Shown: positions 35,396 through 47,210 of the stretch, piece by piece
Layout: every line of letters starts with the position of its first letter
Numbering within the stretch: the stretch's first letter is position 1
DNA from: Membranipora membranacea
Lineage: Eukaryota > Bryozoa > Gymnolaemata > Cheilostomatida > Membraniporidae
DNA: 64,000 nt
Reading direction: 5' to 3'
Assembly (NCBI GenBank): GCA_914767715.1
Contig: OU612072.1
Location: 2,854,001-2,918,000, forward strand
Notes under the pieces: model-generated
The model's database searches: none
Seen by the model: the letters and a program-made list of their open reading frames with translations, nothing else
Told to the model about the DNA's origin: nothing
Translations under genes and position numbers: made by a program

Positions 35396-38036
35396 TGTGT
35401 TGATGTTTCTTCTGTAAAATTCACCGGGTGTACCCAGTTGTAGTGGTCATATTTAGAAATTAAAAGGTGTTTTGTTTTTGCATTATATGTGTGGGGACAT
35501 AACTCCTATTCTGTGTAATCTTACTAATCTAATCTTCAGGGAATTCCAGGTTGAAACTGCATTGTGGGGATTTTGTTGACTTACCAATTTATTTACCAAG
35601 TAAACTTGCAGAAGTCTGCTCGTGTTAGATCAGGACAAGTTTAAAATTTTTAATAAGTATGATGTCAGATCTTTGTGAGGTTGGTATGATACTGTCTTGC
35701 GGCAGCATATCCGCAATATTTCTCAAAATTGCATATAATAAGTGAAATGTTAAGAATTCAATAAAAGGTGTTTCTAGGAGGAAAAACGTGCTGAATCCAA
35801 AATTAAGGGTGTACCCAGTTGTAGCGATCATGTCAGCAGCAGCGGGGCAGCATCCTCATTTCTTCTAAAAATTGAGAGTTTAATTAAAAGGGGTTTCAAG
35901 GTTATAACAACGTGCTGCATATAAAGAAACAAGTGTGTAACCTAGAACAACTCTAGTCTAGTTTGATCCAATTGCCTGCATGCCTGTTGGTTCCGATCCA
36001 CTCGGAATGCAGGCAAATTGACCAAACTTGGTCTAGTGTACCCAGTCGTAGCAATCATGTCAGCGGAAGATCGGTAGCGCGGCAGCATATCGCAATTTTT
36101 CTCAAAATCGCTAATAATAAGTGAAATGTTACGAGTTTTAAACAAGGGTATATCTAGGGTAGAACAACATGCTGAATCCAAAACTGAGAGTGTACCCGGT
36201 TGTAGCAATCATGTCAGCGGCAGCGCAGCAGCATACCTGCAATTTTCTTCACAATAGGTTAGGTAAGTGAAATGTTAAGTGATTAATATGGTCAGCAGGA
36301 AACATGACTATATGTATGATTTTAACAAGATATTCTATCACATCATTTTAAAAGGTGGTCAGCGACAACACTACATCTCAACGAGAACAAGACAAAAAGC
36401 AGCCTAGACGTAAGACTGCTCAAAACATGATAGCGTGAGACAAGTTTGATGTAGGAAAATAGTGTGTACCCAGTTGAAGAGGTCAGCCGCAGGACTACTG
36501 CATATCCCAAATATTCACACTATCGATATGTGATTAGTGGGAAGTCAAGAGTTTGATGCTGTTGGCAAAAGTCAAGACTATAGTCCTGGGTTGTATAGAT
36601 GTATACGTTTTATCATTGCATGAGGTGGTTGGTGAGAGTCAGCGATACCGCATTTAACGATTCCCTATCGTTAGGCTTTCAGTTTAGTGGATAATGTGAC
36701 TTGGGATTTTTACTGATGGAACTTGGACTTTTGTCGTACAATTTATACCATTTATTGTCGAGTTTTACCGAGATTCACACCGTGAAATCTATAAAAGATA
36801 TACACAAACAATGACGATATGACTATTTATAAAACCATTACACAGGTTCTCAAAAAGTTACATTTATAGTGTTACTTTACAGCTTTTAAAATAAAGTGTT
36901 ATTTCCAAAATTTACAATAATAAGGTGTCAAATTAAGCCTTTACACAATTCAAGGTATATATAAAATAATTAATCCTTGCATGAGGAATGCATGTTGCAA
37001 TTAAAATGATAAGGTTAATATTCATACCTTTTGCCTTTTTCCTCTAAACTGCTTTGTATTTAATATCTTGATCTAACTGATACCTCCAGTTCATAATAAA
37101 GTGAACTGCTTCTTTCACATGTAAAATTACACTGAACCAGGATAAGTTCTGCCAGATATACAGGGAACACACCAACACAAAGACCAGGGCGGGCCCAAAT
37201 CCCCCCAGACCAATCACGGACAGCCAACGCCCCATAAAGATGTTGGGAGGTGGCCAGAAGCTGCAACAAATACACTCCTCGACACAATACTGCACCCTGG
37301 ATCCCCTGTTTGAAGAGTAAATTACTCTATTGTCCCCTGAAATTGGACTGAACCTAATCCTGCAGATGAGAGCAGTGACAACTTGTTTGGAGTTGAAAGG
37401 AGTCTCCAGCTTAAGCTGGTGAAACAAAAGAACTTTTAATTTGAATATATAATACATGGGTTTGTTACATAATGAATTTTAGTTTGTTTTTGTAAAGCTG
37501 ATGGGTATCTTTACACCGCATATCCCCATATCATGGCATTAGCATGTTAAGATAGTATGCGAAGCTGGCATATCTAAGTTTTTCAGACTCTGACAGTTGG
37601 TTTTCTTTCTGAAAACTGAGGCACTCATTGAACTCTTTGCTCATGTGTTATGCAAAAGACATCCAGCCGAAAAATGACATGAGAGGCAATTGCAACATCA
37701 AAAATGTTGTTTGCAATTGCCCCAAGACAGTGGTCTTAAGACCATACAATATCATACTAGTCCCAAAAGAAGTTTGACATAATTCAATTGAAATTTTTCA
37801 ATTTGTGCTGGTCTGATACGAGCATACTTCTCTAGAAGTTGACTTCGTGAATTAATTACCATCAACAAAATCCCACAATGCAATTTCAACCTGGAACTCC
37901 CTGATGATTAGATTAGTTAGATTACACAGAATAGGAGTTATTTCCCTACACATATAATGCCAAAACAAAACACCTTATAATTTCTAAATATGACCACTAC
38001 AACTGGGTACACCCGCTGAATTTTACAGACAACACA
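35396..38036. mobile_element. About 2.6-kb element with long terminal inverted repeats and internal end-like repeats
   Basis: The left end (35409-about 35700) and right end (about 37740-38030) are inverted copies: TCTGTAAAATTCA(C/G)CGGGTG, then TACCCAGTTGTAGTGGTCAT, then a shared stretch to CTGCTCG. Inside the left half the word TGTACCCAGTTGTAG, or a close variant, recurs at 35429, 35810, 36037, 36191 and 36465, several times followed by ATCATGTCAGCGGCAG. No transposase is visible. The ends may be TGTGTTG/CAACACA; no target duplication could be fixed. Confidence 0.7.
37044..37430 (-). CDS. Unrecognised open frame inside the inverted-repeat element
   Basis: A frame that can begin at an acceptor near 37418 (TTTCACCAG) and ends in TAG at 37044 encodes about 125 residues with one hydrophobic segment (LGGFGPALVFVLVCSLYIW). 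An overlapping second frame (37060-37287) is also open and also looks protein-like, so which is real, if either, is undecided. I recognise no family. It could be an exon fragment picked up by the element, or chance. Confidence 0.25.
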   Translation of the reverse strand, partial: LLFHQLKLETPFNSKQVVTALICRIRFSPISGDNRVIYSSNRGSRVQYCVEECICCSFWPPPNIFMGRWLSVIGLGGFGPALVFVLVCSLYIWQNLSWFSVILHVKEAVHFIMNWRYQLDQDIKYKAV

Positions 38037-38039
38037 CCA

Positions 38040-39060
38040 ATGAAGTATAAAACGTGATCAGTATCCTGCCATCAAATATTGTCCGTGCCATAACAACTTA
38101 GCCTATGCTATAGCTGCTTCTGGCCTATTATGCTTGTGATTACTAAATACCATGAAGGTCACTCGGTACATTTGTTTTCATATCTATCTGTACCCTCTGA
38201 CGTCTGCGGCTAGCTAAGTATAACTTCATCTCTAAAGTACCAAGTTTTGGTACTGACAATCAACTCAAACTATGGCCTATGATAAACATGAACGATAGTA
38301 AATAATTCATTGCTATGATGTACAGGTTGCCTCATCGCGCCTTTGGTCTACACTCTACAACATCACGTCCAACCATTGATAACAGGCATAAACTTTTAAC
38401 AAATGTTATGCATCAAGTTAAAAATATAATTTATTGTGAGTGGCTTGTAGGTGATTGAATGTCACAGCTGGTAGCTATTTACAGGCTCCTAATCCAGCAT
38501 GATCCAACGACTTTAACGACTGCGACCTTGCTCAAAATCTATGAAGGCCCTTCTAATGCACCTCCAAAGCCGCCCCCTGTCTCTACCAGATAAACACCCA
38601 TGTTTACAGCCCTGATACCAAGGCTACATCACGACAGGTATAAAAGAGTATTAAACACATCCAGGTTATTTTATCATTTAAGAACTGATACATAAATTGC
38701 CATGAAAGAATTTTGATATTGGTTGTCTTTTGCTCGCGATATATCATTGAAGGAGAATGCGTATTAATAATTAATGGAAAAAGCAATCAGTTAGGTTATT
38801 CCTTTACACTTATTATCATAGGTGTTAACTAGTGGCACCCTTTTATTGGAAATTACAATGATTTTTTTTTTTCCTAAATTCTTTCACATGTAAATGTTGG
38901 CGCTTTTGCCTATTATACATTTTAGCAAAGTGGTGGGAATCAAAAAAATTTTTATGAAAATCCTAGAGCCATGAACATTGTTGAAGAACTTTCCATCTTC
39001 TCATTGATCCCAGTCACTAAAATATAATGCCTACGCTTGTATGATTATTTTGCGCATTGG
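38040..39060. other. Interval with no gene found
   Basis: No exon, tRNA or repeat recognised between the inverted-repeat element and the second duplicated block. Confidence 0.4.
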
Positions 39061-39228
39061 TTGCATATTGGATCATATACATGAACTAATTAATGTTTCT
39101 AACTTTGTTGGCAATGATCAATGTGTGACTAACTGAATAATCATAATCATTGTTTATCACTCATTCTCACATACAGATCATCTGGACAGTAATTATCTCC
39201 CTTGGTTTGGTGTTGCCTCATCCTCAAG

Positions 39229-39508
39229 GTTGTGTGGTGGGGGCGGTTATCACGTCTGCAGAAGCTTGCGGGTTCGATCCCCGCCATGACCTGTTTTACT
39301 TGCATGACTAAATCAAATGGTGTAAAAAGACAGGCTTATCTTAAGGGTACAATCAGCAGAGGAAGGGTTGTCAAGCTGTAGAGGAGGAGGGGGGCGACTC
39401 TACACAAAGTTCATGAATGTATGTAGGGGTGTAGATAAGCCTGCCTGTTTACCCCATGTGATCTAGCTCTGCTAGTAAAACAAGGCGTGGTGGGGATCGA
39501 ACCCTGTG
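39229..39508. mobile_element. Two inverted tRNA-like SINE copies facing each other
   Basis: The left copy (plus strand) shows CGGTTATCACGTCTGC, as in tRNA-Val, with B box GCGGGTTCGATCCCCGC. The right copy (minus strand) has GGTTCGATCCCCACCACG. Outward from these boxes the arms match for about 75 nt to AGGCTTATCT. Neither folds as a complete tRNA. Confidence 0.6.
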
Positions 39509-40060
39509 CTGAGCTGCTCCACGTGCAGGGGAGGGACAGGTTATAACAGCATATGTATTATGTGTTATGGCATATCAATGACATTGCCTTTCAAACTGAC
39601 AAAATTAAAGTGCAATCTTTGTAGCTTTAATGCTAATCTCTGAACACCTTTGGCTGTACAGTCACACACATAATAGGGAAATTCCATCTTGTGATTTAAT
39701 TGCAGGTAATTTATTATTATCTAATTGACACAACATTAATCAGAGTGCTATAATGCTATAATGGTGATCTGATGTTATTCATCTGTGTCTGTGTCTGTGT
39801 CTCATCTGTGTCACCACGAGTCTCCTTTCTAATCTTATCAGCCATTATTATTTCCCTCAGCATGGCTGCCTTCATCTCTCTCCACTGTGCAGATAAATCA
39901 AAGGTCAGAGGGATTGACCAATCACAGAGCTTCATAGTAACACCTCATAGGTTATTTGTAATACAATTTTTTCATATGCAATTCAAATTTGCCCAGTGTG
40001 AATTTAGGATTAGCTACACTACCAAGAATGATATGTGATTGTACCAATCAATCTCTCAGG

Positions 40061-42032
40061 CAGTGTTCTGAGTGAGTGAGAACTGGCGGGAACTGAGCTC
40101 CTACAACAAAATATAGAGGGGGAACCTTTAGAACACAGTTCCAACTGGATACTGTTCAAAAACAGTGTCAAGTTGTCTCTTTCGACCAGATATCAGTCAT
40201 ACTATTACCAAAGATTATAAATACTAAGATATGACACTCCTATCAAACTGCGGTCTTCAGTTAAATAGGCAAGCGGCCGCATGAAAACGAGTGTTACGCT
40301 TCAATTATGAGCTTTATGATTAGTGGCTTCCAATAGAATTTCAATAGGAAATTCAAAATTTACACAGGTAGCCTGTTTGTTTTTCATGAAAATTATGTAT
40401 TTCCAAATTTCACTGAAACTTCAAATAAAAATATTTTAGATCTAGACATTTCAGGCATCTCAATGATGTAAAAATCAAAATCATGTGATGATTACTAACA
40501 AGTGATTTTGAGTTTTGAGGATTTTTTTTAGCAATCTTTACAAACTTTAAGATGTTTTGACACACAAGACTTACTCAGATAAACAGTTCTCTTTACATCA
40601 AAAACTAGTATTTGCATGTCTTAAAGTAGATCCATGTAAATAAATGTGTCATCTAGTTATTTCAGTCTTCAGGGTGATAAAAAATCCAAATGAATTTGAC
40701 GGCCTCCTAGAGAGTAGAATTGAAATGTGTTAGCAGTGGGTGACTTGGAGAAGCTTTCTGTTTTGTGGCATCAGATCTTGTCCATTTGTGCACCACAGTT
40801 ACTCAGCACATCTAAACATGGACTATCAATATTACTGAATAAGTGCAGTCTATGTCAATGCACAGATCAGTTTCTTTGAAAATGAATTCAAATTTTTGAG
40901 TATCGAGTTAGTATGGATCTTACTCGAGAGGATATCGTAGGATCTTATTGCAAGATTTGGTAAAAAACTATAAAGTACACTGTAGGATCAACTAAGTGAC
41001 ATGTCCTTATCATAGCGTTTGAGGGGAAACATGACTAACGATAGTTTGACTACCAAGGGAAGGTGATATAAATGCAACTGTGGTGATCTTACCACTTACT
41101 ATTTTGCCAGCGACTAAACGCCTGGTAGGTTAACTATATGATAGCTGAGATTATGGGTGGAGTTTCACTGATGTAGTTGAGTACTAGAGTATGGACCTGA
41201 GTTTTCATGTTATAACGCTAAGCTCAATCTAGAATAAAGGCCCCATCATTCATGCAGATGGTTTGGTAATTTTTGCTTAGCATATGTATAGAAGAGACAT
41301 GTCCATATCGCGCTATGAACTGGACACTTTTTGGGCCGTCTCTATAGCCACATTTACCTCTTAAATTGGAGCAAATATCTTGATTGAAGTGATTGGTAAT
41401 AATGATTATTTTCATGGTTCACAAAAGGATTATGTGGGAGGGGGAGGGAGAAAAGAAGGCTGTTTTTGGGCTGTTTTTATCTAGTTTTCAGCTTGTGAAT
41501 GACAAATTTCATAAATCTGACACCTTCCTTTGGTCAGCTTAAAATGACTGTTGGTCATAGGAAACTTTGTTTGATGTAAGGGCTATCTAGTATTGTGTGT
41601 ACCTTGTCTTACTCATCTCACAAAGGAATGTTAGCCACTAGATCAAATATATCTGCAAAATCCATTGACTGACTACATGAATAAATGCCTAGACTGTGGC
41701 CCATATGTTCTGGTAACACATGTAAAAAAAATCAAGAGAATTGCATGAACCATTCTCAGGCAAATCTGAAATAAGTAAGGCTATGTCTGCAGAAAGAAAT
41801 CATTTCTACATTGTAATCTTATATAAACAGAGCAAGCGAGCACAGCATCCTAAAGTGACAAACACTCGTTTTCACGCTTGAATTGCTGTGGACAGGGAAC
41901 AGCGGGAGTGTCATGTCATAGTCATTGCTATTACAGATCCATATTTATGCATAATTGCAAAAAAATTCTCAAAACGATTTTCAACCCAGAGAGTAGAGTA
42001 CCCACAAAGAAAATAGTCCACTTAGACAACTG
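40061..42032. mobile_element. hAT-like non-autonomous transposon, 1.97 kb
   Basis: The element begins CAGTGTTCTGAGTG and ends with the inverted CACTTAGACAACTG. It is flanked by CTCTCAGG/ATCTCAGG, an 8-bp target duplication with one mismatch, as hAT elements make. The other duplicated block has the empty site ATCTCAGG at about 14293-14300, running straight on to the shared CCCAATG. Subterminal inverted words (ATGACACTCC, AACACTCG) are present. No transposase frame is visible. Confidence 0.85.
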
Positions 42033-42737
42033 ATCTCAGGCCCAATGCCCAAGTTTCTGTTATCGAAGTGTCAAACATATCAAATATATATATATATAAG
42101 CCTATCCAATCAGGTGAAGCTTCAGATTCCCAAATACATGCATTGTTAATTTGTAATTTTTTTTTTTGTAAATAATGAACATAAAACCATATAAGGTGGT
42201 AATCCAGTACTGAGACGTAAATAATGGAGATAGATTGCTTCTAATAGCTGTCTCATCTTCATCAATGAACTAAACCTTAGTTCATTGTCATTGTCATTGG
42301 AGGTTTAGTTCATTGTCTTCATCATCAGTTTGCTCAGCCTCTGCAGATTTCACCTTGTTCTTCTGTAGATAAACTCTTATTTTGTCCCTTCTGTCTGACA
42401 GAAACTGAAGGAGCTGGTAAATAAAATTGAAGAAAATAAACTGCATTTGGAGGGAAATGTTCTTACCCAAACTGCTTATAGTGGTGATTCCACTAAGGCA
42501 ATCCTTTGATCACAAGATCAAATTTGAATTGGGTGAGGGACTAAAAAACCATCCATCTTAGTGAGAATTGTTAAGTGCTTTGTAACAAAACTCAGATGGT
42601 TTGATGAGTTTCCACGAACAAAAGTTCTTTACCCAACTGATTTGGGGTCCACCATAACCCTGCCTGTTTACCGTCTGAAAATGAATTAATTACCATGAGC
42701 AGTGACAAGAAAGGCTGTTTGTTGCACTCCAAAACTA

Positions 42738-42809
42738 TGGAGGTGCCGGGGATTGAACCCGGGGCCTCGCACATGCAAAGCGCGCGCTCTACCACTGAGC
42801 TACACCCCC
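42738..42809 (-). tRNA. tRNA-Ala(UGC): tRNA-Ala (anticodon UGC), second copy
   Basis: Identical over all 72 nt to the gene at 15286-15357, with the same TTTT stop signal, while flanking sequence between the two blocks has diverged visibly. All stems and the TGC anticodon are intact. Either selection or gene conversion has kept it identical. Confidence 0.95.
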
Positions 42810-44560
42810 ATTTCTGACAATGACAGTAACCATAAACGACTGGATCACAAATTTTACCATCTTCGTGGTGGTGGTGGTGGGGGCCTTGTGGAGATGGTTT
42901 GAACTGGAGCTAATTAATATGGTAATTAAATCATCTTTATGATGTGTTAATGACTTTTTCATAGACCTTGATTACAATGATAATTGATGAGCTGAAAATA
43001 ATCTACCTTATTATGTTTCCAAGGGTACTGATGCGGACAACAAGCATCAATGGTTCCAACTTTTAGAATGGATGATCTACACCGATCACAACACTGCTGA
43101 TGATATTCCACATTCAAGGTTCTTTGCTATTGAAGATTACGCACAGATTTTATACAATCTGACAGTTTGAACCACTCATGTGTTTGTCTGATGTTTTTGT
43201 TTGTTGGGTATGGGCAGGCAGTCAGGTGCAAAGCAGTTCTTTTTTTGACAGACACAGGTAGACTAGGGTTGACAGAGACAGGTATGGAAAGAGGGTAACA
43301 GATATGATCATATTGATATATTGTAATATAATATACTATTACTGAAATAATAATGTAATATCTTGCAAAAATGCTTATGCAAGATTGAATGGTGGTTACA
43401 GGAAGCAGGACACCCTCCTCGCTGGAAAAATTGTCAGGTCAGGGAGTAAGATGAAGAAAATCTACCCATTTCACAGTGAAATTATGTTATAAATTACACA
43501 TGTAATATTCCCCATACTATGACTGGCCACACTAAAAGCATCAATGAAATTGAGATGAGGATTTTTTAAAAGCTGTTTCCTCAGTGAATCAGCTTCAAAA
43601 CAAGCTCAAGATTGAGCTTCTTGGACCACAAGAAGCTGTGTTATGGGGCATTGAAGTCGACACTTTCAAGTTTTGCTTGTGAGATCGGATAGCCATTGTG
43701 TAAAGTTGCATCAGGGATTTCGACTAATATCCACATTTTTTTTGTATATGGCACTGTTAGAGTGAAACCAAGTCTTTTCCATCTTAAATTATGCGTTGTT
43801 TGATAACAACTCGTTCCATCGGATTTTGATGAATTTATATCAGTCCAAAGCTTCTAATGGTAGTCATATACGTACAATGTTTGTTCATGTTTGTCCTAGT
43901 TGCCCAATAGAGCTGTTCTTGGGCTCATTTTGAAGCTTTTAATCTGGGGCAGTTCCTCTGAGTTAGGCTTAATTTCATAGAATCAAAGAATTTCATTTAC
44001 TAGTTCGGTTTTGATACAATAACTCTATTCATTTCCCCATAGTGTTTTATATATGAATCATGTTGTCTTGCTAGCTTCAAAAGCCTGCTTCCAAACGTGA
44101 TACTCACCATGAATAACCACACAAAACATAGCTCATAACCTGTATTTCAAAATATATCACTTCTGCTAATCCTACGTATTGCAAACTTTTTTTACAGATC
44201 TGGAAAAAGCACCAATCGAAATTCCCCCTTTTTTTGCTGCACATTGCCAACATGGACACCATTGAACGCTATAAATACATTATGCATTAGATTTTAGAAC
44301 ATTTTAATTTTCGAATTTCAATTCTTCACACTTTTGAGAATATTTCCATAGTATTTTACAACTCACCAATGCAATAGCTTGGCTTTTCTAGCTTGTTTTT
44401 GATCAAATTTGCAATCTTTTTTTCTTCGAGCAGTGGTACAACAGGCCCATCATTGGTCAAAAAGGGATGTTGTACCATTCCATCATGAATCTACTGTGTC
44501 AAGCTGCTTGTCTTGCTGAAACTGATAGAGTCTTCTAGTAGAGGCTTGCATTTTTTATAG

Positions 44561-46694
44561 GTGAAGCCACCACAGTGATTTTAATGTTCTTTGCTGTTTT
44601 CGACATGGGAGCACTTTTATGTAACTTATTTGGGTACTTGACGCCGTACAGCGAACCTCTATACTTTAATGTAAGTGTTATTTATAAACTAATCGTTTGA
44701 GGAGCTTCTTATAAAAAATACTCAATTCTTCAAGTTAAAATATTAAGCCCTCTGTTGTTTTTAATTCAATTTGACACAAAGATATCATCTACTGTAGATT
44801 GGTACTAGCTCAAGCTGAGTATGATCTAAATAAATTTTTCCTACTTTGAGATAATTGTAGTGTTATAGGCTTTGAAAAAGACTTCAGGAAATTTTGCTTT
44901 GATTTTTCATCTACCCAGCATAGCCACTAGTCAAAAATTTTAATAGAGAGTTGTGGCATCAAAACATCTAGCAAGTAGCTTTGACTCCCTACATTTTGAG
45001 AGCTCATGTAACTCAATTCAAAGCTACTTGCTAGATGTTTTGATGCCACAGCTCTCTTTTTAAATTTTTGACTGGTGGCTATGCTTGGCAAAGCCCAGCT
45101 GTGTCAGCAGTGGTTTAACAAGTGAATTTTTACTCTTCTTTGACAGCTTCATTGGACTCCTGTTACATGCGGACTTGGCTTTGTGATGGCTGTCACCACT
45201 CAGTTATGCTGTTCAACATACATTATCATGGTGACATTGGAGAGATTCACTGTTGTATATTTCCCTTTAAAGGTAAGGTTTAGCTATAACAGATAACACA
45301 CGGTTTCAATGACAGATTTCAATCTGTGATTGCAAAGCAGATCACATCTGATGATAAATTAGATTTTGTGAGCTGCACAACTTCTTCAATCTAATCTATC
45401 CTTAATTTTTTTAAGGATGCATGAATCCCCTAAGAAGTTAGATGTAGATTGATGTAGATACTCGTGCTTACACCTATAAGACGTTTGTTTTTATTGCAGG
45501 TTATGAACTTTTACACCAGGAGAAGAGCTATTATCTGTTGCATGGTGATACCACCCTTGTGGGCAGGTTTCTTTTCATGGTGGGGTACGATATACGAAAC
45601 ACAGCATACAGCTGGGCGTTTAACTTGTGAACCAGAAGTATCTAAGATGAACATTTTTGGTCGAAGTTATGATCTGTGGTGTGTATTTTACCTGTTTACG
45701 CCGGCAGTTGTATTGCCGATCTTGAATGTGGCGATAATTCTCAAGCTTAAAAATGTTAGAAAGATGCGAAAGACCTTAGCCCCATGTCAAAATGTGAGGG
45801 TAGGTTTGCATCAAAGTGTGTCAGTCACTGCTAGCTCAACCAGCATTGCTACAACTGTTGCCGGTCCGCCTTCGCTCTCTTTTTCTCCAAGTGAAAACTC
45901 TTCATCAGATTCTCAAGTGAGTGACGGACGACAGATATCAGGTGTCGGCTCGAGAAGTTCAAGGGTAGCGACCAGAAGGAGTGTTAGGTAAGTGTAGATC
46001 ACAGGGCAGCAAATATGAAGAAAAACTTACTATCATTGAAGTAAGGCTTGTTTGTGTTGAAATATTCATGGAATATTTTCCTGCATTTAAAACATCATTT
46101 AACCTCCCCAGTTATAACTTATTTAACCATAACCATAACCAAGGTCGATCTCTAACTTATTTACATGTCAGGCTTGTAAACATAAAGCCCTTGGGCAATG
46201 CTACCTTTAGACACATAACCCTCTTTTATATCTTAGGGGAATGAAAATCAAAATAAGGTAACTTGAATGTTATGACTCTTCAAATTGTTAGTGTCAATCC
46301 GAGTAACCATGTTTAGGTAACAGTATATTTCCTAACTCATCTCATCTGGCATATTGCGGTAAACAAGTTGCGTAAACTGAACCATGATTTAGAATGAGAT
46401 AAACCTCAACCACAGGCTGTTACATGACAGACACCATGGTAAGGAAGGTAGGAAAGGCTTAGGATGATAAAAATGTGTCTGTGTTTGTATAAATCAATTA
46501 TAACATTGTGTTCATCTTCTTTCAGGAGGGCCACAGTGCTTGTTCTCAGTACATCCATAATATTTATCCTACTGATGCTGCCAAAAGGGTTGCTGTATCT
46601 AATAAAAGTACCAACCACGGACTCAAAGTCAAAAAGTGACGTGGTATTAGTGGCCGATAAGATCATATCCTGGTGCGTTAGATCTTGGCAATAG
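44561..46694 (+). pseudogene. GPCR copy E, lacking exon 1 and the end of TM7
   Basis: Exons 44561-44670, 45147-45272, 45500-45987 and 46526-46676 keep the lengths and splice sites of copies B and C, with no stop and only conservative changes (AGPPSLSFSPSENSSS in loop 3). The first exon (N-terminus and TM1) lies in a stretch deleted from this block. Exon 5 breaks off after SWC, where about 360 bp is missing, and runs into a stop at 46694. TM1 and TM7 are therefore absent, so no working receptor can be made unless unseen exons are used. The intact middle suggests a recent loss. Confidence 0.88.
44914..45089. mobile_element. Foldback element in GPCR copy E intron 2, centre deleted
   Basis: Same ends and position as 20707-21105, but the inner 220 bp is gone, leaving arms of about 80 nt that meet near ACTCCCTACATTTTGAG. 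Confidence 0.85.
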
Positions 46695-47210
46695 TTGTTC
46701 TGGCACCAATGGTTTTTGAAATTACTGTGATGATAGTAATTTGTTGAATATATATTATTTATGATAGTAGCTAAGAAGCCATAAATTATTGTCTTAGAAT
46801 ATGATTTTGAAAACTTCTGATTTATACTTTTAATGTCATTTATTTGCACAACTGCTTTCTGATCCCAACTGTGTCAAAAGCGCACATTGATTACAAAATG
46901 ATACTGGATACACTGAACATTATTCATATTTTCATCGATATCATTTTTCATTAATTATAAATACATATAAATAAATCACAAAAGTTTGTTCAGTTTTCTT
47001 ATTCTGTAATACAAACTTTCCAATACGAAATGAAATGAGGATGTCTCAGATAGATGCTATGTATAGACATTTCTTGCCGATATCTTTTTATGATAACAGA
47101 TAGGCTGCACATACATCTAATATATTGAAAGCAATTGAGAAAAATTGATAAGGAAACAAATTATTGCATTATCAGAAAGTAAGACTGTGATCCTATTCGA
47201 ATTGAATTTC

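Noticed and set aside
39229-39292. A functional tRNA-Val gene
   Set aside because: The anticodon arm is collapsed and the acceptor stem is absent; an inverted partner copy shows it is a repeat.
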